A stretch of 40,846 bases of DNA. Origin: Bacteroidales bacterium. Lineage in GTDB: Bacteria; Bacteroidota; Bacteroidia; Bacteroidales; UBA7960. The notes under the pieces are model-generated. The model made no database searches. It worked only from the letters and a program-made list of their open reading frames with translations, and was not told the origin of the DNA. The DNA is taken from the NCBI GenBank assembly GCA_007129945.1, contig SKUN01000151.1, forward strand, positions 1-40,846. Direction: 5' to 3'. The translations under genes were made by a program, and so were the position numbers. Of the stretch, positions 17,934-25,495 are shown piece by piece; within the stretch, counting starts at the first letter, position 1, and every line of letters begins with the position of its first letter.

Positions 17934-18581
17934 GTGTGGAAATATTCTGCGCATACGAATAAGCCGTCAGGTCACAGGGCAGTTAAGACAGCCCTGTGGA
18001 AACCCTTTGTCAGAACGGGCTGCTGCTTCCTGCTTGTTCTTTTCATCCTTTCCCCTGCAAAAGCCCAGGTTCAGGATCAGGAAAGCCTGCCGGAGCCTGA
18101 ACTGAACATGGAGGAAGCCTTTGCCCCATCGCCCGCCAAAGCAGCCATGCTTTCAGCTACCCTGCCCGGAATGGGACAAGTCTATAATCAGAAATACTGG
18201 AAAGTTCCCATTATATATGCCGGGTTTGGAACCCTGTATTATTTTCTGGACATGAACAGTTCCGAATACCGGAAGTGGCGGCAAGCCTGGATTGCCCGGG
18301 TAGACGGAAACCCCAATACCATCGATGATTTCCCCAGGCATTCCACAGCCATGCTGGAAAGGGCCATGGACTTTTACAGGCGGAACCTCGAGATCACTTA
18401 TATACTTACCGCGGCACTGTATCTCTTGAATATTTTGGATGCCAGCGTGGATGCCCATTTGATGAACTTTGATGTGGGTGAAGAACTCAGCTTTGGCATG
18501 GACTCCCATCCAATTCCATCGGCATCCAATAATGTGTTTCCAAGGCATAGTCCGCAGCTTAAAGTAACTATCAAGTTTTAA
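17934..18581 (+). CDS. DUF5683 domain-containing protein
   Basis: A 215-residue exported or membrane protein of the DUF5683 family, which regularly sits between parB and dapB in Bacteroidota; no function is established. The N-terminus has a basic stretch and a hydrophobic core (about 31-43) ending A-K-A-Q, a likely signal sequence. The conserved core includes A-M-L-S-A-T-L-P-G-M-G-Q-V-Y-N-Q-K-Y-W-K followed by two hydrophobic helices. The only start giving the whole signal sequence is GTG at 17934; I see no in-frame ATG before the hydrophobic core. It is 16 nt after parB and 2 nt before dapB. Confidence 0.82.
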   Translation: MWKYSAHTNKPSGHRAVKTALWKPFVRTGCCFLLVLFILSPAKAQVQDQESLPEPELNMEEAFAPSPAKAAMLSATLPGMGQVYNQKYWKVPIIYAGFGTLYYFLDMNSSEYRKWRQAWIARVDGNPNTIDDFPRHSTAMLERAMDFYRRNLEITYILTAALYLLNILDASVDAHLMNFDVGEELSFGMDSHPIPSASNNVFPRHSPQLKVTIKF

Positions 18582-18583
18582 TC

Positions 18584-19318
18584 ATGATGGAAAAAAAACT
18601 GCATATCGCCCTGATCGGGTACGGGAAAATGGGCAGAACAATTGAAAAGCTTGCCCTTGCCCGCAACCACGTTATCAATGCTGTAATTGATAACGAAATG
18701 CAATGGGAAACCGAAGGGAAACATCTGAAAAACTGTGATGTAGCCATCGAATTTACGACACCGTCAGCTGCCCCGGAGAATATTAAAAAGTGTTTTGAGT
18801 ACCATTTACCAGTCATCACGGGTACAACGGGATGGCTTAATGAATTTCCGGCCATTGAATCGCTGTGCAAAAAAGAAAAACAAACACTGTTTTATGCTTC
18901 CAACTTCAGCATTGGCGTAAATTTCTTTTTTGAACTGAACCGGTATCTGGCCGGGATGCTTTCAGATATGGCCGGATACAGGCCACGGATTACGGAGACT
19001 CATCATATGCAGAAGCTTGATGCACCCAGTGGTACTGCCATCAGCCTTGCCAGAGATATCATTGAAGCACGCAATGGACTGAGCAAATGGGGAAATGCAG
19101 ATGAGTCACTACCTGAAGAAGCTTTGCCGATTAAGGCCTACAGGATGGAAAATGTAACAGGCACACACATTGTTTCCTATGAATCAGTCATCGACAGCAT
19201 TGAGATCAAGCATACTGCACATGACAGAAGCGGGTTCGCAGAGGGAGCGTTGCTTGCTGCAGAATGGGTGCAAGGCAAACGGGGAGTGTTTACAATGAAG
19301 GATTTATTAAATATTTAA
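18584..19318 (+). CDS. dapB: 4-hydroxy-tetrahydrodipicolinate reductase
   Basis: DapB reduces 4-hydroxy-tetrahydrodipicolinate with NAD(P)H in the lysine/diaminopimelate pathway, supplying peptidoglycan cross-link residues. The 244-residue product is of the shorter Bacteroidota form. It has the nucleotide-binding G12-Y-G-K-M-G, T-G-T-T-G-W (79-84), A-S-N-F-S-I-G-V-N (105-113), and the catalytic H140-H141 and K144 in E-T-H-H-M-Q-K-L-D-A-P-S-G-T-A. Two ATGs are adjacent (18584 and 18587); either is possible. It lies 2 nt after the DUF5683 gene and 10 nt before lepB. Confidence 0.96.
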   Translation: MMEKKLHIALIGYGKMGRTIEKLALARNHVINAVIDNEMQWETEGKHLKNCDVAIEFTTPSAAPENIKKCFEYHLPVITGTTGWLNEFPAIESLCKKEKQTLFYASNFSIGVNFFFELNRYLAGMLSDMAGYRPRITETHHMQKLDAPSGTAISLARDIIEARNGLSKWGNADESLPEEALPIKAYRMENVTGTHIVSYESVIDSIEIKHTAHDRSGFAEGALLAAEWVQGKRGVFTMKDLLNI

Positions 19319-19328
19319 CCACATTGCC

Positions 19329-20822
19329 ATGAGCATATACATGATAGTGACCCTGATTTTTTTTCTTGCATCCCTGGCGGGGTTATGGAAAATTTTCCGG
19401 AAAGCAGGTTACAAAGGCTGGGAAGCAATCGTACCCCTGTACAATGCTTATATCTGGCTCAAAGTGATTGACAAGCCGGTGTGGTGGTTGATTTTTGTCC
19501 TTCTTCCGTTTATCAATGTATTCACCCTTTTGCTGATGGTGGTGGAGACCCTGAAATGTTTCAGGAAAAACGGGTTGGGAGAACAGGCACTCGGCGTATT
19601 GTTCCCTTTTCTTTTCCTGCCCTACCTGGGATTCGCAAAGAATGAAGCGTACACACATCCTTCCAGACTCCCGGTAATCAAAAAATCAGCATCCCGTGAA
19701 TGGGCAGATGCCATCATTTTTGCGGTGATTGCTGCCACCATCATACGCACATTCATGCTGGAGGCCTACACCATACCAACCTCATCCATGGAAAAATCCA
19801 TGCTGGTGGGCGACTATCTTTTTGTGAGCAAACTGAGTTACGGACCCAAGATCCCCCGGACCCCCATTGCATTTCCTTTCACCCATCATACACTACCACT
19901 CACTGAATATACAAGGTCTTATGTTGAGTGGATACAGCTTCCCCATTACCGGTATCCGGGGATACGGTCAATCAGCAACAACGATGTGGTGGTTTTCAAT
20001 TATCCGGAGGGAGATACCGTTGCCCTGCAACTGCAGAACCAGAGTTATTACTCACTTGTCCGTGAGATGGGCCGCGATGCAGTCCGGGAACGTTTTGATG
20101 TCACACACCGACCGGTCGACAAAAGGGAAAACTACATTAAACGATGTGTAGCCATTCCCGGTGATACTTTTGCCATCCGGGAAGGCAACCTGTACATCAA
20201 CAACAAACCCCTGCCCGACCCTCCGGATGTACAGCATAATTACAGGGTGGTTACCAACGGGACCCGGCTTTCAGCCAGGCTTATAGACAGGCTGAACATC
20301 ACGGACTGGGGACAGGCCGCACAGGACGTTTACATCCTGGCCATGACCGAAGAAAATGCCAGGGAAATACAAAGGGCAGGAGGCGTGGAATCGGTGACCA
20401 GGGTAACCCGGCCGGCCGGTCACGGCGAAAAACATATTTTTCCGCACGATGATGCATTTCCCTGGAACGAAGACAATTTCGGGCCGCTTTACATTCCGGA
20501 GAAAGGAGCTGAGGTTACAATTAACACGGACAATTTGCCGTTCTACGAAAGAATCATCACGGTATATGAAGGCAATGAATTGACCACCGACAACGACCGC
20601 ATCTTTATCAACGAACAGGAAACTGACACCTATACTTTTGAGATGGATTACTACTGGATGGTCGGAGACAATCGCCATAATTCTGCCGATTCGAGGTACT
20701 GGGGATTCGTTCCCGAAGACCATATTGTCGGAAGGGCCATGTTTGTGTGGTTGTCCCTTGACCCGAACAAGGGATTTCCGAACAACATAAGATTTAATAA
20801 AAGTCTGAGGATCATACGGTAA
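19329..20822 (+). CDS. lepB: Signal peptidase I with N-terminal DUF5684-like membrane domain
   Basis: This type I signal peptidase cleaves signal sequences of exported proteins at the outer face of the inner membrane. At 497 residues it is much longer than the E. coli enzyme. Residues 1-105 form three hydrophobic helices with G-Y-K-G-W-E-A-I-V-P-L-Y-N, a DUF5684-like module. The anchor helix (about 127-148) leads to catalytic S153 in P-T-S-S-M. The general base is K271 (E-N-Y-I-K-R-C-V-A-I-P-G-D), and box E is G-D-N-R-H-N-S-A-D-S-R near 455. About 150 residues between K271 and box E form an insertion typical of Bacteroidota enzymes. It belongs to the parA-led operon. Confidence 0.94.
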   Translation: MSIYMIVTLIFFLASLAGLWKIFRKAGYKGWEAIVPLYNAYIWLKVIDKPVWWLIFVLLPFINVFTLLLMVVETLKCFRKNGLGEQALGVLFPFLFLPYLGFAKNEAYTHPSRLPVIKKSASREWADAIIFAVIAATIIRTFMLEAYTIPTSSMEKSMLVGDYLFVSKLSYGPKIPRTPIAFPFTHHTLPLTEYTRSYVEWIQLPHYRYPGIRSISNNDVVVFNYPEGDTVALQLQNQSYYSLVREMGRDAVRERFDVTHRPVDKRENYIKRCVAIPGDTFAIREGNLYINNKPLPDPPDVQHNYRVVTNGTRLSARLIDRLNITDWGQAAQDVYILAMTEENAREIQRAGGVESVTRVTRPAGHGEKHIFPHDDAFPWNEDNFGPLYIPEKGAEVTINTDNLPFYERIITVYEGNELTTDNDRIFINEQETDTYTFEMDYYWMVGDNRHNSADSRYWGFVPEDHIVGRAMFVWLSLDPNKGFPNNIRFNKSLRIIR

Positions 20823-20840
20823 AATAAAACTCCGGTGCTG

Positions 20841-22238
20841 ATGAAGAACAAATACATCGACCTGATCGAACAAACCTTTGACTTTCCCCAGGAAGAGTTC
20901 AAGGTCATTGACAATGAGTTGTATTTCCATGACCTGTGCATGATGGACCTGGTAAAACAATACGGAACGCCATTGAAGATCAGCTATTTGCCTAAAATAA
21001 GTCAGCAGATACAAAAAGCTAAGCGGATGTTCAACGTGGCAATGGCCCGGGTAGACTACAACGGAGAATACCATTATTGTTACTGTACAAAAAGCTCACA
21101 CTTCACTTTCGTACTTGAAGAGGCACTGAAGAATGATATACACATAGAAACTTCGTCCGCTTTCGACATTTTCATTGTGGAGGAATTACTCAGAATGGGG
21201 CTTATTGATAAATCCCGCTATGTGGTCTGCAATGGGTTTAAACGCCCATTGTATACAGAAAAGGTCAGTGATCTGATCAATGACGGTTTTGAAAATACCA
21301 TTCCGGTAATTGACAACAAGGATGAGATCAAAGATTATAACGAGCTCATCCGGAACGACAGGCAATGTAATCTCGGAATCCGTATAGCTGCCGAAGAAGA
21401 GCCCAAGTTCGAGTTTTACACATCCCGACTGGGGATCCGTTACAAGGATATTGTCCCCTATTACAAGGCACATATTCAGAATGACCGCCGATTCGGGCTG
21501 AAAATGCTTCATTTCTTTATCAACACCGGGATCAAAGACAATGCGTATTACTGGAATGAGCTTTCAAAATGTGTCAATGTTTATTGCCAGCTTAAAAAGA
21601 TCTGCCCTGAACTGGACAGCCTGAATATTGGCGGCGGCTTTCCCATTAAAAACTCACTCGGGTTTGAATACGATTATGAGTACATGGCCGAGGAGATCAT
21701 TGGCCAGATCAAATTGATCTGTGAGCAGCACAACGTGCAGGAGCCCGATATTTTTACCGAGTTTGGGGCATTTACCGTGGGAGAAAGCGGGGCTGTCATC
21801 TATTCAATTCTTAATCAGAAACAACAAAATGACCGTGAGTTGTGGAATATGATCGACAGCAGTTTCATGACCACACTTCCCGACATCTGGGCCAGCAAGC
21901 AACGTTTTATCCTGCTGGCACTGAATAACTGGGACAGGGAATATGAAAGGGTGAACCTTGGGGGGCTGACATGCGACAGCATGGATTACTATAACGCAGA
22001 ATCCCATGCCAATGCAGTCTTTCTGCCAAAACTGAGAAAAGACAGCACTCAGTACATCGGGATGTTCCATACGGGTGCCTACCAGGAAACCCTTGGCGGA
22101 TTCGGAGGGCTTCAGCATTGCTTGATCCCGGCCCCGAAAATGGTCATTATTGACCGGGATGAAGAGGGTGAATACCACACCAAGTTGTTTGCCAAGGAAC
22201 AGAGTTATAAATCGATGCTGAAAACCCTCGGGTTTTAA
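20841..22238 (+). CDS. speA: PLP-dependent (fold III) arginine decarboxylase-like enzyme
   Basis: A 465-residue PLP barrel decarboxylase of the ornithine/diaminopimelate/arginine decarboxylase superfamily. It matches the short Bacteroidota form annotated as arginine decarboxylase, which would make agmatine for polyamine synthesis. The PLP lysine is K84 in Y-C-T-K-S-S-H-F. N-I-G-G-G-F-P (about 263-269) is the phosphate-binding glycine loop, and G-G-L-T-C-D-S-x-D near 375 is the C-terminal active-site segment with the cysteine donated across the dimer. ATG 20841 is preferred over the in-frame GTG at 20835. Substrate assignment rests on family resemblance; other basic amino acids are possible. 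It lies 18 nt after lepB. Confidence 0.82.
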   Translation: MKNKYIDLIEQTFDFPQEEFKVIDNELYFHDLCMMDLVKQYGTPLKISYLPKISQQIQKAKRMFNVAMARVDYNGEYHYCYCTKSSHFTFVLEEALKNDIHIETSSAFDIFIVEELLRMGLIDKSRYVVCNGFKRPLYTEKVSDLINDGFENTIPVIDNKDEIKDYNELIRNDRQCNLGIRIAAEEEPKFEFYTSRLGIRYKDIVPYYKAHIQNDRRFGLKMLHFFINTGIKDNAYYWNELSKCVNVYCQLKKICPELDSLNIGGGFPIKNSLGFEYDYEYMAEEIIGQIKLICEQHNVQEPDIFTEFGAFTVGESGAVIYSILNQKQQNDRELWNMIDSSFMTTLPDIWASKQRFILLALNNWDREYERVNLGGLTCDSMDYYNAESHANAVFLPKLRKDSTQYIGMFHTGAYQETLGGFGGLQHCLIPAPKMVIIDRDEEGEYHTKLFAKEQSYKSMLKTLGF

Positions 22239-22251
22239 ATCACGATTTTCT

Positions 22252-22259
22252 TAACTTTG
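22252..22259 (+). promoter_or_regulatory. -7 promoter element of ftsK
   Basis: TAACTTTG is a perfect TAnnTTTG element 26 nt before the ftsK ATG, implying a leader of about 20 nt. No strong -33 box is seen. Confidence 0.55.
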
Positions 22260-22285
22260 TAAGTTTTCAACTTAATGCCACGGGA

Positions 22286-24823
22286 ATGACTTCCAACAAC
22301 AATACATTTAAGAAGAACACATTTAAGTCGCCCGGCAAAACCCCGGCAGGAAACAAAGGCGGGAAAAAGCTGTGGTCAGGCCCGGGACATTTCTCCGCAA
22401 ACAACCGGGTCCGGAAAGCCGGCGGGCTGTTTCTGGTATTGCTATCCGTCTTTTTGCTGCTGGCCTTCGTTTCTTATCTGTTCAGCTGGAAGGCCGATGA
22501 CGCAATGCTGGACGGAAGAACCTTCAACTGGTCTTTACTGACAGACTCTGCAATTGATGTGGAGAACATGATGGGACGAATCGGTGCCATACTTGCACAT
22601 TTCTTTGTCAAACAGGGGTTCGGCCTCGCATCTTTCGCTTTTGTGCTGATCCTGTTCGTATCAGGGATACGGGTTTTAACCGGATTTCATTTACTCCCGT
22701 TAAAACGAACCATTGCCAATGCAGTTTTTCTCCTTGTTTGGATTTCTGTTTTCTTTGGCTATCTGATTGGTGCCGGAGACCTGCTGATACTCGGCGGAAT
22801 ATTTGGCTATGAAGGGGCTTTGTGGCTGAATGGATTACTGGGAAAAGCCGGAACAGCCATTTTATTGTTCTTCGCTGCCGGCGCATGGGTCATCATCGTA
22901 TTTGATCCCAGTTTCAGAAATGCCGGGATTTTCCTGGCCGGTCTTTTCCGGGGGAAACAGGAAAAAGCGGAAAGTGGAACTCCGGCTGATTCGTGGAACC
23001 AGGAAACAGTTGCAGATTCCCTTTCAACCGGTCAGAACCCTGCTCAGCCGGATATGGAGCCCTCCACACAAACCGATGCTGCGTCAGAACAGACGCATGA
23101 AGATGAGCCTTCCGGAGATGGCAATGAAAAAGACCTTGTTTCAGACATTGAACTTGACACCGAACTACCTGACAATGAAGTTGATAAAAAAAGGGAAACC
23201 GGTGAAGACCCGGAACTGGAAATTGAAATTGCCGACGGAAAGATCACTGGCAACAACTATCAGTCAATCGAGGATCCTTTTTCCGGTGAGGGTGATGAGA
23301 CACCAGACCTCTCACACCTGGGTGAATATGACCCGACGCTGGATCTGCCAAAGTACCGCCTGCCTGATCTTCGGTTGCTCGACGACAGGGGAAGCGGAAC
23401 AATACAAATCAACAAAGATGAGCTGGAGGCCAACAAAAACCGGATCATTGAAACACTCAACAACTACAGCATCAGCATCGACAAAATCAAGGCTACCGTT
23501 GGCCCCACGGTTACCCTGTACGAGATCATTCCCGCCCCCGGTGTACGCATTTCCAGGATCAGAAACCTGGAAAATGACATTGCCCTCAGCCTGGCCGCAT
23601 TGGGGATCCGGATCATTGCCCCCATTCCCGGAAAGGGCACCATCGGCATTGAGGTGCCGAACAGTCAGCCGGAGATCGTATCCATGAAATCAGTACTGGG
23701 CAGCGACCGTTTCCGCAATTCTTCTTACGAACTGCCCATTGGGCTGGGCAAAACCATTGCCAATGAAACCTTCATTGCCGACCTCACAAAAATGCCCCAT
23801 CTTCTCATGGCCGGAGCAACCGGGCAGGGGAAATCGGTTGGACTGAACGCCATACTGGCGTCGATCCTTTACAAAAAACATCCGGCATATGTAAAGTTTG
23901 TACTGGTCGATCCCAAAAAAGTGGAACTGAATCTTTTTTCCAAAATTGAAAGACACTTTCTTGCCAAGCTTCCGGATGCGGAAGAGGCCATCGTTACAGA
24001 AACCCGGCAGGTAGTGAGAACCATCAATTCTCTATGTGTAGAGATGGACAACCGCTATGACCTGCTGAAAGATGCCCAGGCAAGAAATATCAAAGAATAC
24101 AATACAAAATTTGTGGCCCGGCGACTCAACCCCAATATGGGGCATCGCTTTCTCCCCTATATCGTTTTGTTTATTGATGAATTTGCCGACCTGATCATGA
24201 CAGCCGGAAAGGAAATAGAATTGCCTATAGCCCGGCTGGCTCAGCTGGCACGTGCAGTGGGCATCCACCTGATCATTGCGACCCAGCGCCCGTCAGTCAA
24301 TATCATTACCGGAACCATCAAGGCCAATTTCCCGGCAAGGATCGCCTTCCGCGTCACTTCCAAGATCGATTCCCGCACCATTCTCGACAGCGGAGGCGCA
24401 GATCAACTGATCGGCCGTGGAGATATGCTGCTCTCCACAGGCAGTGATCTGCTCCGGTTACAATGTGCATTTATTGACACCCCGGAAATTGAGCGCATCT
24501 GCGAATTCATCGGATCGCAAAGAGCTTACCCCGATGCATTTCACCTGCCCGAATACCACGAAGATGAGGCATCAGAACAGGAAACCGGAGACCCGTCGGA
24601 ACGGGACGAATTATTTGAAGATGCCGCCCGTATTGTGGTTTCCACACAGCAGGGATCTACTTCCTTAATTCAGCGGAAGTTAAAACTCGGCTATAACAGG
24701 GCTGGCAGGATTATTGATCAGCTTGAAGCAGCGGGTATTGTCGGCCCCTTTGAAGGCAGCAAAGCCAGGGAAGTACGGGTCAGGGACGAAGTACGCCTGG
24801 AGGAAATTCTGCAAAACGAATAA
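22286..24823 (+). CDS. ftsK: DNA translocase FtsK/SpoIIIE
   Basis: FtsK pumps chromosome termini through the closing septum and activates dimer resolution. The 845-residue protein has a basic N-terminus, four hydrophobic helices (about 46-210), an acidic Glu/Asp/Ser-rich linker (about 230-360), the beta-alpha motor domain and a C-terminal gamma winged helix. Walker A is G510-A-T-G-Q-G-K-S and Walker B is F-I-D631-E-F-A-D-L. The gamma domain (about 770-840, L-I-Q-R-K-L-K-L-G-Y-N-R-A) reads KOPS-type polar sequences. Length is normal for the phylum. It is followed 8 nt later by the lolA-like gene. Confidence 0.97.
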   Translation: MTSNNNTFKKNTFKSPGKTPAGNKGGKKLWSGPGHFSANNRVRKAGGLFLVLLSVFLLLAFVSYLFSWKADDAMLDGRTFNWSLLTDSAIDVENMMGRIGAILAHFFVKQGFGLASFAFVLILFVSGIRVLTGFHLLPLKRTIANAVFLLVWISVFFGYLIGAGDLLILGGIFGYEGALWLNGLLGKAGTAILLFFAAGAWVIIVFDPSFRNAGIFLAGLFRGKQEKAESGTPADSWNQETVADSLSTGQNPAQPDMEPSTQTDAASEQTHEDEPSGDGNEKDLVSDIELDTELPDNEVDKKRETGEDPELEIEIADGKITGNNYQSIEDPFSGEGDETPDLSHLGEYDPTLDLPKYRLPDLRLLDDRGSGTIQINKDELEANKNRIIETLNNYSISIDKIKATVGPTVTLYEIIPAPGVRISRIRNLENDIALSLAALGIRIIAPIPGKGTIGIEVPNSQPEIVSMKSVLGSDRFRNSSYELPIGLGKTIANETFIADLTKMPHLLMAGATGQGKSVGLNAILASILYKKHPAYVKFVLVDPKKVELNLFSKIERHFLAKLPDAEEAIVTETRQVVRTINSLCVEMDNRYDLLKDAQARNIKEYNTKFVARRLNPNMGHRFLPYIVLFIDEFADLIMTAGKEIELPIARLAQLARAVGIHLIIATQRPSVNIITGTIKANFPARIAFRVTSKIDSRTILDSGGADQLIGRGDMLLSTGSDLLRLQCAFIDTPEIERICEFIGSQRAYPDAFHLPEYHEDEASEQETGDPSERDELFEDAARIVVSTQQGSTSLIQRKLKLGYNRAGRIIDQLEAAGIVGPFEGSKAREVRVRDEVRLEEILQNE

Positions 24824-24831
24824 CAAAACCC

Positions 24832-25494
24832 ATGAAAAACATGATCGCATTTATTTGTTTGATTTTTTGCATCCAGCTGATTTCGGCTCAGAATCAGGAC
24901 GATGCTCCCAGGATGTATGAAGAAAAGGCTGAGGAGATCCTGGAGGAAGCCGGCCGGGTTCTCAGGAGTTATGAATCTCTTTATGCTTCATTTATTTATC
25001 AGATGGAGGACGGGGAAAGTGGTTATGAAGAGGAAATGGATGCCATACTGTACACAAGGGGTGATCAGTATCATATGCGCATAGGCACCAATTATTTTAT
25101 TTCTGACGGCGAAGTGGTCTGGACATTCATGGAAGAGGTCAATGAAGTCCATATCAGCCTGGCGGAAGATACGGAAGGTGCCATGACCCCCACTTCCGTA
25201 CTCGACAACTTCAGGGAAGAATTTCGTTCAACCTGGCTCAGGGAGGAATCCCATAACAATCAAACCGTGCACATTATTGACATGATGCCCCAACAACCAC
25301 AGGCTTTCTACAAATACAGGGTGGCCATCAATACAACAACCCATCGGCTTGAATACACCCAGGCCCACGACAGGCACGGAGGCATCTACCGCTACAATAT
25401 AGAAGCACTGGAACCAAACCCTGACATCCCGGACGGTATCTTTTCTTTCGATCCCTCAGCATATCCGGAAATTGAGGTCGTAGATCTTCGCTGA
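24832..25494 (+). CDS. LolA-like outer-membrane lipoprotein carrier
   Basis: A 220-residue periplasmic protein with a clear signal peptide (hydrophobic 4-18, cleavage probably after S-A at 18/19). The mature part has the LolA/LolB-like half-barrel pattern: an amphipathic opening helix, then S-Y-E-S-L-Y-A-S-F-I-Y, strands through D-A-I-L-Y-T-R-G-D-Q-Y and Y-F-I-S-D-G-E-V-V-W-T-F. LolA proteins ferry lipoproteins from the LolCDE transporter to the outer membrane. The ftsK-lolA pair is a standing neighbourhood in Bacteroidota. Sequence divergence from proteobacterial LolA makes the exact cargo uncertain. Its stop is one base from the stop of the convergent LysM gene. Confidence 0.85.
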   Translation: MKNMIAFICLIFCIQLISAQNQDDAPRMYEEKAEEILEEAGRVLRSYESLYASFIYQMEDGESGYEEEMDAILYTRGDQYHMRIGTNYFISDGEVVWTFMEEVNEVHISLAEDTEGAMTPTSVLDNFREEFRSTWLREESHNNQTVHIIDMMPQQPQAFYKYRVAINTTTHRLEYTQAHDRHGGIYRYNIEALEPNPDIPDGIFSFDPSAYPEIEVVDLR

Positions 25495-25495
25495 C

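Noticed and set aside
22830-23687. A 285-codon alternative-frame reading inside ftsK
   Set aside because: The sequence is unordered and Ser/Arg/Lys-rich, and the ftsK frame through the same bases gives a conserved translocase.
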